Translations under genes and position numbers: made by a program | DNA from: Gnetum montanum | Taxonomy: Eukaryota; Streptophyta; Gnetopsida; Gnetales; Gnetaceae | Reading direction: 5' to 3' | DNA length: 64,000 nt | Assembly: GCA_015680685.1 (NCBI GenBank) | Contig: MNCI01000003.1 | Location: forward strand, 290,328-354,327 | Notes under the pieces: generated by a model | Databases searched by the model: none | Told to the model about the DNA's origin: nothing | The model's input: only the letters and a program-made list of their open reading frames with translations | Shown: positions 34,711 through 46,650 of the stretch, in pieces | Layout: every line of letters starts with the position of its first letter | How positions within the stretch are numbered: position 1 is the stretch's first letter

Positions 34711-34747
34711 GGTAACAGCGGTGGACATTTGGATTGGATATAAATTT

Positions 34748-34990
34748 TCAATGAACTTTGTATCTAGTATATGGCTTTCTGTCTTCACATACCCTCTTCC
34801 GATTATGTAAGTCTTTTGCATAGATCACAAGATCGGCCACATAGTGGCACAGAATGGCGAGCCGGAGGGCGAGGCAGAGCTGTTTATAAGTGATAATCCA
34901 CTGAACGGAAGTCAACGTCAGCAGAAAATGTAGGCAAGTGTTTGCAAAGCGTGAAAATGGGGCATGGTCGAAGTAGTAGGGGACTGCCAT
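34748..34990 (-). CDS. Unrecognised minus-strand frame
   Basis: From the ATG at 34990 the frame gives 80 residues with a hydrophobic, Leu-rich middle (LHFLLTLTSVQWIITYKQL, LALRLAILCHYVADLVIYA) and a basic tail. TATAAAAA on the same strand lies at about 35123-35130, a plausible promoter position. The sequence is richer in GC than its surroundings. I found no family. A second overlapping frame (34884-35141) is open too, so the coding frame, if any, is uncertain. Confidence 0.15.
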   Translation of the reverse strand: MAVPYYFDHAPFSRFANTCLHFLLTLTSVQWIITYKQLCLALRLAILCHYVADLVIYAKDLHNRKRVCEDRKPYTRYKVH

Positions 34991-35302
34991 GGGCTCCAGA
35001 ACTTTCACCTATGCATTCAGGAATTTCACGTACATTATGGCCTGATCCAACATGAGCACCGTATGTAGCAGTGCACTTCCCACAGGAATGAATTTCTCGA
35101 TTCGAGTAAGTTTCTATCGAATTTTTATACACCATGGTCATGCCGCTATGTTCTGTGGCTCAACTGATGCCTCAAGGAGACCAGAGAGACCTACGGCTGA
35201 GAAATGAAAGAAGAAAGTTTTTCACGGACTCTTTCAATAGTGTAGCATGTTGTTGCTGTTGCTACTAGAGGTTCCATCCTTCTGTCCTTCTGAGAAGGAG
35301 GC

Positions 35303-35588
35303 GTGGGACTATCATCTGGCACTGAAGATGTCGATAACATGTTAGGAAACTATGTTTCTAGATCATTCCCAGGATCGATGTTGCTTGTTTCTGGGAAATC
35401 ACATTTTCTATCATTCCAGGGATCCAAGTTTAGGAAGCTAGTGTATGGGAAATTACATTCCAGATCATTCCAGGGATCGATGTAGAGCAAGTTGGTTTCT
35501 GGGAAATCACATTCGAGGAGGAGGAGAAGGTGGATAGGGCAATTCGTTTTGCAAATCTATTTGATCTACCGCGCCATGACTCCAACAG
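35303..35588 (+). pseudogene. Gene-like exon remnant with 54-bp (18-residue) repeats
   Basis: A 54-base unit starts at 35392, 35446 and 35500, with a weaker unit at 35338. In one frame it reads FWEITFxIIPGIxVE and runs on into EEEEKVDRAIRFANLFDLPR before CAG/GTATG (intron start at 35589), a good splice donor. That frame has two stops further up. Another frame is open through the array (35303-35485) but ends before the donor. This may be the last coding part of an exon of a host gene, now decayed. The family is not recognised. Confidence 0.3.
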
Positions 35589-35589
35589 G

Positions 35590-37610
35590 TATGTTGACTT
35601 GACATTCTGTGTATTGCTGGCTTCCGTTCTATATCCTTCAGTTGAATTTCAGTGAAATTTCATGTTTGTATTGTTAGCTTCAACATGGAAGCAACCAGGA
35701 AAGCGACTGGTTTTCCAGGTTCTTTAGTTCTATGTTCTTAACAGAATTTGCAAGAAAGTAGAACAAAGAATGCTTCAAATGCAAGACTCAGGAGTAGTTA
35801 CCAAAAATTCTTTTGTAACATTATAAATGAGATCCCAAGACTTGTCAGAATGAAGCAAAGCACAGAGCAGAACAGTACGTCTTTCAAGTAAATATAGTTT
35901 TAGTTACTTTGGCGTGTCTTTGGCCTCGTCTCTAACTTCCAACCGTCTGTTTACTTCTTTGAATATACAGTATGCTGTTGCAAAATCATTATTGCCAAAA
36001 ATGGCTTTCATGAAGTAAACAATGTACGATAGCATGTGATGGACACACGAATGAGCATGTTTTCCGATTTAGGGAACATAAAATATCGTTTATATTGAAG
36101 CTCTATCATTTACCTTGAGCATCAACACCAAATTTCCCACCTTTGTGTTTAATTTTTCGATTTTAGGTCCTTTGCCTTCCTCTCCAACTCTGTACTTGTC
36201 CTCTTAAAGCTTCACCTTCTGCATATATATTGAAATACAACGTTTCAATCGACTTCAATATCTAATACTGTAAAGACCTAGAGGAAATGAAAGCAAGATA
36301 GATAACTAAGTATTTTCTCATTTCTTTCACCCTATCCTTCTTTGTTGGAAAATACCTTATGAACATCTTCATGAAGCGATATCAAGAACAGAACATTACC
36401 TTACCTCTTGCTATTATCTCTTTAGCTATGTCTCTCTCCAGAAGAAATGGGGTTGCTATCTTATTATTACCAGTGCTAGTGTTTATTCCCTTGTGTGGGA
36501 TGCCTGAAATGTTGCATTTCGAGGTGGGGGAAGAAAATCTTAACGTTGCGTAGCTATTATTTTGGGAGTCATTAATTGGCTGAAGAGAGGTTTTATTTTG
36601 TCGGTTTTAACAAGAGAGCCACTCATGAACTGTAATCACACGTCTTTCCTTTCCCTGTAGCTGCTGCTATGTTCATGTTCTTGGTCGTTTCTTGACTAGT
36701 GTCGGTGCCGGGGGAGGAGAAACTGAAAGACAACTCGGGAACAGTGTACGCCTACATTGGAGTCATCAGTCATGTTATTCTGTCCTGCATGCATGCTACT
36801 TTAATTTGGAAATGCTCTGGCCGCTCTCTCATTCTTACAGCGCAGACCGAAAACTTTGGTAACGATCCTCCTACTGCACAGATTTCATTTATTTCCATCA
36901 AATTTATTTCATTCTATGTTTTCAATAAAGCATCATACAGCAACAAAACCGCAACAGCTAGAATTTCAAGGGTTGTCATTCTCATTATTGCAATCATAGA
37001 AGATGCACAAGAATGGCAATGGCTGAGAATGCCCAAGATTGATTAAAACAAGGGGCAGGCATTATTACACTCTTCAGAGCTTATGCTTGAAAATGAAAGC
37101 TCTGTGAAGGATAAGAACCTGTTGGGAAATACGGACCTCGGACCTGTAGCTGCACTTAAATGTAATATATATATCCCCTTCCCCGAGAACAATGTAATAT
37201 ATTAGCACAGGAATGTCTTTCCGTCAGTTTTGTGTCATCACTGTCATGAACAATTTCTTACATACTCATGCAAATTCATTGTCAAGATTGCCTTCCAAAA
37301 ATAAAATGAAAATCTCTGTGAATTGGATTAAATATCTAGAATTAGTAAAGAATGATTTGTACGTAATTTGGAATATATGTTCAATAGTTCTTTAATTCCT
37401 ATGCTGGAAAAGTTGATAAAATAGAAGGTTTTTAACAACAAAATATTCAAATTTAAAAATAAATAAATTTAAACCATGCAAAATGAAAAAAAATTCATTA
37501 AAACATATGTATAGGTATATTCTAAGATATATAATGCTTTGAAAAATTCACACAGGAATATAACAATTTTTATATTTCTTTATTTTTTTCTTAATTTTTA
37601 ATATAACTTT
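35590..37610. other. Less AT-rich spacer with short open frames
   Basis: Possible intron and downstream sequence of the remnant at 35303. Frames at 36359-36553 (64 codons) and 36699-37046 (115 codons, with hydrophobic segments) are the longest. Neither has a recognisable domain or a conserved neighbour, and I do not call them genes. Confidence 0.35.
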
Positions 37611-37618
37611 GCCTACTA

Positions 37619-37670
37619 GTATTGAACCTATGACCTGGGTTACTAGGCCAAAACTTGTACCACTAGGCCA
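37619..37670 (-). ncRNA. tRNA-like pol III promoter pair (SINE-like relic)
   Basis: On the minus strand TGGCCTAGTGG (37660-37670) matches the A-box consensus and GGTTCAATAC (37619-37628) the B box, with about 31 bases between them. This is the layout of a tRNA-derived SINE head. No full cloverleaf can be drawn, so it is not a working tRNA gene. The body and tail are not identified. Confidence 0.45.
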
Positions 37671-37679
37671 ATACTTCAT

Positions 37680-38387
37680 TGTAAATTTAGTTGTGAGGGA
37701 GGAGTAATTATAAATTTTGATAACTTTTGAAAATTTAAAATTAAGATAAATAAATATAAATATAATAGTTTAGGATGCTATAGAAGGAAAATTGTATTAT
37801 ATTAGCAATCTTATTTCATTTGTGAATGAAAACTTTTTATCTAATAAAGTATTTACTTATTGATGTTTTGGTCCTTAATACAAATGACACCTAAGAGGAG
37901 CCTAATGCAAAAGATTAGACACAAACTTGTAAAACAACAAGTAGAAACTAAATGAAGTAATAATGAACCTGAATTTCTAACGTACACAAAGATTGTCAAA
38001 AGTTTAGAAGACTAAGAGATCCCTAATTTAATAAGAAGAAGAATGTTCATTCCAAAATGATTCAAGAAGAAGGGCAAAGGATCTATGCCACATGGATTTT
38101 AATTCTTTAAAGTTAGTAATTTGTAATAATTTTTCTATGACATAATTTTTATACAAAAGCTAACCACTTCAAAATTTTGTTAAATACAACACTTGCAATT
38201 TTGTTATGTTGTTAATTTAGTCCCAGTTATTCCCTAATTTTTGTCATTAAAACTTCATCCATTTTGTACAGCTTGAGGATGAGTTTTTGATAAGTTGTGA
38301 TAGTATGAAAAAATATTATATATCATATGTTAGTCAACTTAATAATAATATGATGTTTTATCTAGAAATGCTAGTATAGCCCTTATC
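37680..38387. other. AT-rich spacer
   Basis: No gene or element recognised up to the T-run that marks the LINE end. Confidence 0.55.
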
Positions 38388-39815
38388 TTTTTTTTTTCTG
38401 GAAAAAATCGAGCGAATTGTTATTCCCAAAAAGAAGGCTATACATTAGTATAGCGTAGGCCAGAGCTGCTGGCCCCACACCGACCGTGGACCCTAACCCT
38501 GGGTCCCCCGTGAACTGCAACCACCATGGGGCATCGCCACAAGTGGGTGGTATGCCCCATTTTCAAACCCTTAACCAGAGATTCTGACCAATCCGGGCAT
38601 GTCCCAGCCGCCCCCCCCCACCCCCGCCTCCACGTTAGAGGCTTTTGGGGGGGTTGTGGTTGGAGCCCCGACTCTCCTCGGAGGTTTGAAGTCTTGGGAC
38701 TTGCTCTCCTGGGCCTGCCACCAAGCAACGTCTATTTTCCTCAATTATCTGGGCAATGCCTGTCATGTGGTCTTTGATAACATTCTCGATCCATTGTAGC
38801 ATATGGCTCTATGATTGCGGGGGCAGCGATGGATTCTCAGAATGTTGCCCCCCATGTTGTCTCTGGGTCTGTCATTTGCAGTCGACGCGTCACTCCGTGG
38901 GACCTGTCCCAGCCCATCCCGCATGCCTTCAGTATCTTTAGAGTCTCAGGGGGCCGTAGCCGTGGTCTCATCCGAGACCGTGGCACCCCTTGCCGGGAGA
39001 CCATGTCTCGTCCAGCTCCGTTGATACTACTTCGCTGGTTGAGGCTGCGGCCGAAGTAGCGGGATTGGGGTACCAGCTTGCCAGAGGGCATAGATTACCC
39101 CAAGATGTCTGCTAGGGAACCGCCATTGGAGAGAATCCCAGAGGAATTGGGGGAGGTTGACGGGAGTCTCAACACGCATGCTCTAGAGGAACATGAAGTG
39201 TACCCCGTTGAGTTTGTGATGCGAGCTCGACTGAATGAAGCAACTCTCCACCAGCATCGCTGTAGTGCATCAGGCGGGTGGGAGGGCCATCCCCCAAATG
39301 TGACCACTGGCTATTCGGGGGATGGGACCACAGAAGAAATCGGCCACCGTGGCCTGGGACTATGTGATCGGGGGAATCTGGTCTCCCGTTGTAGGGGCAC
39401 CAATCACCACGACCAAGGCATCCACAGTTACCAGAATTTGGCACCCACGGAACATGGTGACATCCCCATTCCAGTTTGCGTAAAATGGCTAGACGTCCAG
39501 CTCCAGGTCTGCCATGATGCGTTGCAGCACTTTGGTCCATCCCATCCGTGTAACCGAGTGCCAGAGCTCTGGCTGATTTTGGATGTTAGTAGCGGGCAGC
39601 TCGAGGTATGCACGCGTACCCATAACCACAGTAATTTCACCCTGGAGTCTGCAAAATCGGTAAGCCAATGCGGTAGGTGGCGGGAGATCTGTCCCTTTAA
39701 AGACCCGATTGTTTTTGGCCCGCTAGAGGGTCCACAATGCAGTGAGTGTCTGCGAATTTCCAGAGTAGTCGAGCAAGGGGAGGTTGGTTGTACGCCATAA
39801 GTGTCAGGCCATGTG

Positions 39816-39869
39816 GCATTCATGTAAGAAGTGGTGGAGCATCTCTGTGGATCGATTGCACATCGGACA
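39816..39869 (-). pseudogene. LINE C-terminal Cys/His (zf-RVT) motif
   Basis: Minus-strand reading TICPMCNRSTEMLHHFLHEC gives C-x2-C-x7-H-x4-H-x-x-C-type spacing (first Cys pair at 39858-39869, last Cys at 39816-39818). This motif closes ORF2 of plant L1 elements. The frame goes on to about 39400 with a poorly conserved tail. Confidence 0.7.
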
Positions 39870-40299
39870 AATGGTATCGATGAGCATGCCATGTACCCTC
39901 AGCCGTGGGCGAACGGGGAGTGCCTAGTGCAGGACCAGCCTCCCGAAGGTCTTGATTTTTTCTGGTAAGTGGCCTTTCCATAGATGTATCCATCAGGGGT
40001 TCACCAGGAATTGACGCTGGAGCAGCTATTGGGCGTGTAGGGTGACCTCATTTTCGTGTGTGAGCGTGCTAACGTGGGCGCAAAGTTGGCACCACACCAG
40101 GGAGTCCGACCCGGTAGCCACCCAGGGAGGATACTTTTGCAGTAGGATTTGCACCCACAGGGGGGGGGGAGGGGGGGGGCGCTCATTCGACGTTAGGGAG
40201 AATCAACAAAGAAGCCGTTGCCTGCCCATTGTAGCTTCCACTACAAACGGGAGAATGCTGACACCCCCTACCAGACAGGGGCGAGCGGTCTTTTCCTAG

Positions 40300-41660
40300 G
40301 ACACCAGATGCATTTTCATCCACCCTTGCCCCCTGATCATACAAAATCCCAAATTATCACGTTAATTTTTTGAATGACTTTAGATGGTGGGATGGCCATA
40401 AAGGCCGCGAATCTCGCCGTGGCGGCCAGCACCGTCAACGCTAGCACGATTTTCCCTTTTTGGGACAGAAACCTATTCACCCAGTGTGTCATGCACTTTT
40501 GGAGTTTCATTATGAGCACCTACTAGGTGCATTGTCTGTGCCAGTTATGCATGGGGATGCCTAGTTACGTGTCCTCCGCGCCCCTCGGTAGAATCCCTAA
40601 AATCTGGATGACCTTGTTGCGGACACTGGGGTGGGTATGGGTGAGGCAGAGTGCAGACTTACCTGGATTGGGGGTTAGCCCCACTTCCCTCTTCATCCTG
40701 TCCAGCACCCTTAGAAGTACCTGGGCCTACGGTACAACGGCATGGGTAAAGATCATCGTGTCATGTGCGTAGTGGGCGATTAAGCATCGGATGCTATGGA
40801 TGTCCAGCCCTTGGACGCCTTCCTCTATGCAGTAGGTTTGCATGAGGTCCATCACAAGGAGGAAGAGGAGTGGGGAGAGAGGATCTCCATGTCTAAGCCT
40901 GCGACCCATCCCTTGGAACCTCCAAAGGTGGCTGTCAATGTCTAGTGAGTACCGTCCGCCCTTTTGAACCTGAAGGCACAAATCCACGAATGGTTTTGTA
41001 AACCCTTTTTCCTGCAGCACCATCCTAAGGGTTGCCTAGCTTATGGAGTCGTAAGCTTTAGTGATGTCTAATTTGATGCAGAGCTCGGGGAATCTGGCAG
41101 TTTTGAGGGAGTGCTGGATTTCCTATAGGAGTAGTACCTGATCCTGGATATGATGACCTTTGACAAACCCAACCTAGTTTTGTCCCACCAGTCGTGGCAT
41201 GAAGGGCCTCATCCTGGAAACCACCATCCGTGAGAATAGCCGTAGGAGTGAATTATAGACGCGAATGGAACAGAAATGCCTAGAGGATGTGGGGTTAACC
41301 ATCTTTGGAAGTAGGACCACTCCGGAGCAGTTGATTTCCTTATGTACTTGTTGTCATGCGAGCATACGGTTGAAGGAGTCTAGTAGATTAGGCCTAAGTA
41401 AGTCTTCAAACTTGCAAAAAAATTTGATGGGCCATCCATCTGGCCTCGAGGCTTTATTCGCTAGCATGGCCTATAGTGTGGTATGGAGTTCGACGTGGGA
41501 GAAGGATTGCATGAGGTGCTGGTTGTCAGATGCAGTGAGGATCTATGGGATAGTGATTGATATGGGATCCGTGGGTTGCCATTGCTAAACCTGTTGCCAG
41601 TAGTGTAATAGGTTATCTGGGCTGGATGATGAGTGGGGTTTTTCCCCATGACTTAGGCCA
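40300..41660 (-). pseudogene. LINE reverse transcriptase domain (ORF2 middle)
   Basis: Best seen at 40727-41023: LRHGDPLSPLLFLLVMDLMQ, then a gap and the active-site box HYAHDTMIF, where the usual YADD is YAHD (40760-40771). The change of a catalytic Asp to His and numerous stops make it inactive. The order after the endonuclease is that of L1. Confidence 0.8.
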
Positions 41661-41875
41661 TGAAGCATTCATTGTAATTGATGGCAGGTCCTCCAATGTG
41701 CCTTAGCCACGACAAAGAAGAATTTCGTGTGACAGTCGTCGGCTTGGAGCCACTGTATACGAGCTCGTTGATGTCAGTATTCCTCCTCTTCATGTGCTAA
41801 GGTCTGCAACTCAGCTAAGAGGGTGAGTTCCTCTTGGGCGAGATCGACATCATGCTCTTGTTGGCCTTGGATGTT

Positions 41876-42775
41876 CTATAGTTGGGATTGCAATTGAGAC
41901 TGATAGCCTTTGAAGTTGTACTTGTTCGCTGTGGAGAGGGCCTTGATTTGGTGTTTGAGGGCCCTGAGTCCATGCTTGAGGAAGTCACATGGCTCCTTCG
42001 TGTCATTGTACCCTTTCCAGATAGATTGGACCAACTCACCCAACCAAGGTTTGGTCAGCCAGGTTCGTTCGAATTTGAATGGCTGTGGAGCCCTAGACAC
42101 TTCTGTCTCCAGGTGATAGATGATGGGCTGGTGATCTGAGGCCACCCGATCCTTCCCATAAGCATGGACTTCCTAATCTAACAAAAGTGCAATGCTGACC
42201 CACACCCTATTAATGCAGGATTACACCTTGGCTGCACCCTATCTTCTGTTGCTCTAGGTGTACCTAAAGCCTGCAATCTCTAGGTTTGTGAGGCTAGTGC
42301 ATTGCAATAGTGCCAGGCACTCGGAAGTCCCCTAGGGCTCTGAAGCAGAAACCCTGGTCTTCTTCCAACTATAGAGCTGTTGATTAAAGTCCCCTATGAG
42401 GAGCCAGCGGGAGCCTCGGGGGATGAACCCTGCAACCTGGGGTAATTCCCTGATGCGGTCCTGCCACACATGGGCCCCGTAGACTTTGGTGACCCAGATG
42501 TCCGGTCCCGGCAGGTGCACCGTAATGCACCAGTCAGACGCATCGAGCAAAGATAAGTCCACCCTGGTGAGGACAGCGAGGCCTCCAACCCGTCCCTGAC
42601 TAGGCACAAGGTGACTGCACCATCCCTCCCACTATAACACCTGAGTTTTCTCCTATCGTAATTTTGTCTCTTGGAGACACACTACATTGCACCCCTTGGT
42701 GCACACCATTCGGTTCAGGGTATGTCGTTTATACGGGGTACCCTATCCCCGGAAATTCCAAGAAAGTACCTTCAT
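41876..42775 (-). pseudogene. LINE endonuclease domain (ORF2 start)
   Basis: Begins MKVLSWNFRG at 42775, the usual start of an APE-like endonuclease, then KRHTLNRMV, NVVCLQETKL, GRVGGLAVL, WLLIGDFNQQ (42332-42607) and SDHQPI with PFKFERTW (41876-42145). The enzyme would nick the target DNA for priming. Stops follow FRG and QETKLR, so it is dead. A partial frame just upstream (42776-42963) may be the end of ORF1. Confidence 0.8.
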
Positions 42776-43270
42776 GGTGAAACAAATAAATGTCTGTTGT
42801 AAACCTCCCGGAGTGTAGGTTGCACTCCCAAGTCGATATATAGTTGCGTGGCCATGTGCTGGGTGTGGGTGTTGTCAGGACGTCCAACCTTGGGCAACGG
42901 CTGGGTGACCTCCATCCTCTTCTCTCGCGGCACCCCCAAAAACCTTTGGGGATTTTGGGCCACTCCGAACCCCTACTAGTGGTGATCTAGTCGATCAGTA
43001 GTGGTAGTGTCTTTTCCCCTTGCGACAAGCCCACCCCTTATCTTGGGGGTTTGGTGCGAGCCATTGCAGCTCGTCTAGGCTTCCTCATCAGTCCGGGCGC
43101 CCGCCCCAATCAGGGCACTGTAGGGAGCCTTCCCCATCATGCCTAGCCAGCCGTCCTGGCCACTAGCCATTGGTCCTCCACCGTGCGAGGCCCCTGATGG
43201 TCGCCCGGCCCACCATGGCAAAGGATGACCAGACCAGGCTCGGAGGTAGCCCGCACCTTACTCTGCGGAG

Positions 43271-43824
43271 GTAGCCACTAGTTGACTTAGTATGCCTACT
43301 AATGAATGAGTTTGGTTGCCTAGAAGTTAACACATAGATCCAAAAATGTGATAGCAAGTTGACAAAGTAAATACTAGTCACACTTAGCACTTTATATTCA
43401 CTTTCACTTGTAGTTAGCTTTAGTTTAGATTATTTTCTATTTTAGTTAATATGGACCAAAAAATATCATCAATCATATACCTTAATTACATTTAATTGTA
43501 CATGATGAACCCACCATGAATGCAATTGGGAAAATAGTGATCTACAATCAACCCATGCTACCCCTAATGTTTAAGCTATCCCTTCTATGAATTATGAAAA
43601 GGTTCATGTATACACTTGTACACTCATATGATTGGGTATGAAGCATTCTCACTACTCATAAAGACTCTTTATCAACACTTATTCAACTCCCTAATATATC
43701 ATGCATAAATTCAAAAATAATTCATAAATAATTCAACAATCCTTGTAACGAATATGAAAATGCCATGTTAGCCATCCCTCATTGTCAAAAATGATATATT
43801 AGTACTAATATTTTATTACATCTA
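43271..43824. other. AT-rich spacer
   Basis: Sequence between the LINE end and LTR E. Nothing recognised. Confidence 0.5.
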
Positions 43825-44770
43825 TGATAAGTGGCTAGGTACCCGTACACTCAACCATACGAATACGAGCGTTCATGCATGATCTGATTGAACTTTACAG
43901 AAGGGCTAGTTGTGGTATCTAGATAGTTACTTGTTGATTGCAGTTCACTATCTTCCCACCTGGACTAGTATTTTCTTTGTCATGTATGGTTTAGTCCAGA
44001 GTGAGGTGTATGATGTGGTCCTAGACTAGTGCTACTCCTAGAGGCAATGGAAAGTAACTTTGTTTTAACTAAGAGGGAAGAGTGAAGAGAGTCTAAGCTA
44101 GCCTAAGTGCGATGAGCATCCATCCTTAATCATTTGTACACATCTTGGACCTCATGTACTACCACTAGGATTACCAAGTGCATGTCTTAGGTACGCTATT
44201 GGGATACCAAGTAGTCACACTTAAATGCTTGTGATTAAGTCATACTCATTCCACGTTTACTAACAGAGATAGGAAATGAGGGTAGAGAAATATTAATTAC
44301 GAAAGCAAGAAATGACAATTAAAATTAAGTGAATGCTACAATGATGAAGTAATCTTGATCTTTATTGCCAGTCATGTGCATGTCCAGGTACGTCACACTC
44401 GAATAAAGGTTTCGTACAATTACAATCATCACATTGTGGGCATGCACTGGGGAAAAAAGGTTGAGAGGAAAAAATTTACAAAAAGATCCTACTCTAATAC
44501 TAACTAACTATTACTTTCTCGTGCACCCAATTTTGTATTTATAGGCTCACAGAGGAACCACAATATTGCGTATTTGATATCGCTAGCTAGGCTACGATAT
44601 CACATAGCCAATATCACGTACCTAATATTGAGGGTCTGATATTGGGGGTTCAATATCAGGACTCATCAGATATCAAGGGTTCAATAACAGGGGTCCAATA
44701 ATAGGGGTCTAATATCAACACCTGGTTAACAAGGATCCAATATCAACACATGACAAACCATGATTCATCA
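43825..44770 (-). repeat. LTR E, 3' LTR of a minus-strand Athila-like fragment (U3 type 2)
   Basis: 946 bases, TGATAAG...ATTCATCA as read on the plus strand, followed by TACCCCCATGAC, the complement of the family's polypurine tract. So it is the 3' LTR of a minus-strand copy. U3 carries GATATC/AATATC-type palindromes (44560-44760), and a minus-strand TATAAATA lies at 44536-44543. The left flank ATCTA has no partner, so the other end is lost. Confidence 0.8.
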
Positions 44771-46650
44771 TACCCCCATGACTGAATAACTACTCATCCT
44801 CGAGTTAAACAAAATGAGAACGAGTTTAATTGATTACATAATGGATAGGTATGGGATTATTGACTAACTAGGAATTATTCATGCCAAGTGTGGGATTGAA
44901 AAAAATAAAATTGAGACACAGACATAGAATTACAAAACTTTGTTGAAACTCATGTGGTTCCAGGTGGTGGTGGTTCCTCCATGGGTGCCTTTCGTTTGTC
45001 CTGTGTGTCAAGCTTTTGAGATTGATATCATTGAAGAAGTGCTTGATGTTTCTTCTCTTCTATCCAAGGATTATGAGCCATCCATGTTGATGTTCCAATG
45101 TTTGATGAAGTTAGCACTTCCCATGGACACAGCAGTTGTGGGAACACTTGATTGGCATTGACATGCCATGTTGCAAATAGACATTGTTCCTCTTCATAGG
45201 TTGGGCCCTAACCTCTCCACCTTTTTCTTGGCTAGATCATGCAGTGACAGGAGTTCCATGATGGATGCTGAATGATTGTGCCTCTTTCTTCGCATGTTCT
45301 GCATGGGGTCCTTGCCTTCTTCCTTTCCCTGGGCATTTAGTTGCACCTTGAGAAGGTCCTCCTTGTTGTCCTCTTTTAGGGGCCATCTATAATCACACAA
45401 AGATCAATTGTTAGTAAGGTTATTGAAAGAAGTTCAATTATTTCATACCTTACCTATTGCCTTTAGTAACTGTTGAATTCTTTGCTTAGTGTGATTTTAG
45501 AGTTAGAAATTTTTTCAAGGAAGTTGCCCCAAAAGTTTAATGTTAGACCTGGTTTGTTTAGGTGACACATCAAAGGACACGTAATGGTTTTGGGGAATGT
45601 TTGATAAAATGATGACAAAGGAAAGAATAGATTTGGCAATCAAGTACTCAGAGGGTATAAAATGATGTGGTGGTGTGCAACAAGTACAAATTATGAAAGT
45701 CACGCAAGTGGATCCTCCCCAAAGTAGGTTCCAACTTATAATGCCCTTGTGTAACCACACCTTAAAATGTCCATAGGCACTAGAAGGGTTAAATGTAATC
45801 AACACTAGTTCCACAAAACACACACATGTAGATACCACCATGAGAAGATATAAATTCAATGCTACACAAGACACAAGTCACAAATACATGGACAACAAGA
45901 TTAGGTGAATTGTAGAAGGGATTGCAGAGATTGGGACATGAGGTAACTGACCCAGGGCATAATAAATCTTGAGTTTAGGACATGATTAATGTGTCATTAG
46001 CCCATCAATCCAAAATCAAGACCAAGTCCATTTCTGCGATCAGTGACATTGCATTGCTTCATCCAATGATGGAAAACCATAAGAGCATCATGACAGCAAG
46101 GCATATGATCACTTGGAAATTTGTTCAAGGGAGGAGTGATTTGGAATTTCTTTGTGGCAATTTGATCTTGATCTTTTCTTTTTCTTTTTATGTGGCTGCT
46201 TTGACACACTCTTCTTGCTCTCTTTTTTTTTGCATTTTTTTGAATGCTTAATTCAGAGAAGCCACCTACCTTTAGGCATGGGTGCATGTCTTTCTAGTGG
46301 GACCCCCTAGAATAGCATTGGTTTTCTTGAGTGAGTGCCTTTATTACTCTTAATTCCATTTTTTGTTAGATTTACAAGGATCTTAGTACACCCAGGCTGC
46401 ATGGTAACTCCTATAGATGTCACCAAAGAGAATCCACAAGTCCCCTTGATGTCACACCCTGGCCATTCCTACTTAGTCCATCCTTCTTCACTCTGGGCAT
46501 AATGAACACAAAATTACTTTAAATTTTAATGATGTCAAGAATAGCATCGGACCCAGAGTAGAACCTCTTATTAATAGAATGGGTGGGTGGATGTGATGGG
46601 CTCACTGTCTAAATAATTAGTTACTTGAGATTTGATAACATGGAACAACA
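44771..46650 (-). mobile_element. Post-pol part of element E
   Basis: The edge next to the LTR (44771-44870) and 46258-46620 align with the post-pol parts of elements B and M. Between them is sequence less like the others. A frame at 45237-45386 is described separately. No pol is attached, so this is a 3' fragment. Confidence 0.6.
45237..45386 (-). CDS. Candidate small accessory ORF of element E
   Basis: The minus-strand ATG at 45386 follows TTGTGTGATTATAG, a splice-acceptor-like sequence at the same place as the GTGTGCAG-ATG of element B. It encodes 49 residues starting MAPKRGQQGGPSQGATKC, basic and Gln/Gly-rich. An overlapping frame (45194-45400) is open longer. The function is unknown. 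It could be the start of a spliced env-like or other extra gene, or a chance frame. Confidence 0.25.
   Translation of the reverse strand: MAPKRGQQGGPSQGATKCPGKGRRQGPHAEHAKKEAQSFSIHHGTPVTA

Larger units (their letters stand above)
38388..43270 (-). mobile_element. L1-type LINE, 5' truncated, decayed
   Basis: A T-run at 38388-38397 is the poly(A) tail of a minus-strand element. Composition changes sharply to GC-rich inside it. Reading right to left: a possible ORF1 tail, endonuclease, reverse transcriptase and a Cys/His motif, in L1 order. About 4.9 kb remain; most of ORF1 is missing. Many TAG and TGA stops are spread along it. The right end near 43270 is set from the composition change and is approximate. 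Confidence 0.85.

Noticed and set aside
38526-39800. Several long plus-strand frames, including one of 240 codons at 39078
   Set aside because: They lie antisense to the GC-rich LINE, whose minus-strand RT and Cys/His motifs are recognisable; GC-rich DNA opens the opposite frames.
38365-43300. Possible target duplication of the LINE (TAGTATAGCC near 38372, TAGTATGCC near 43284)
   Set aside because: One base differs and the right border is uncertain, so it cannot be claimed.
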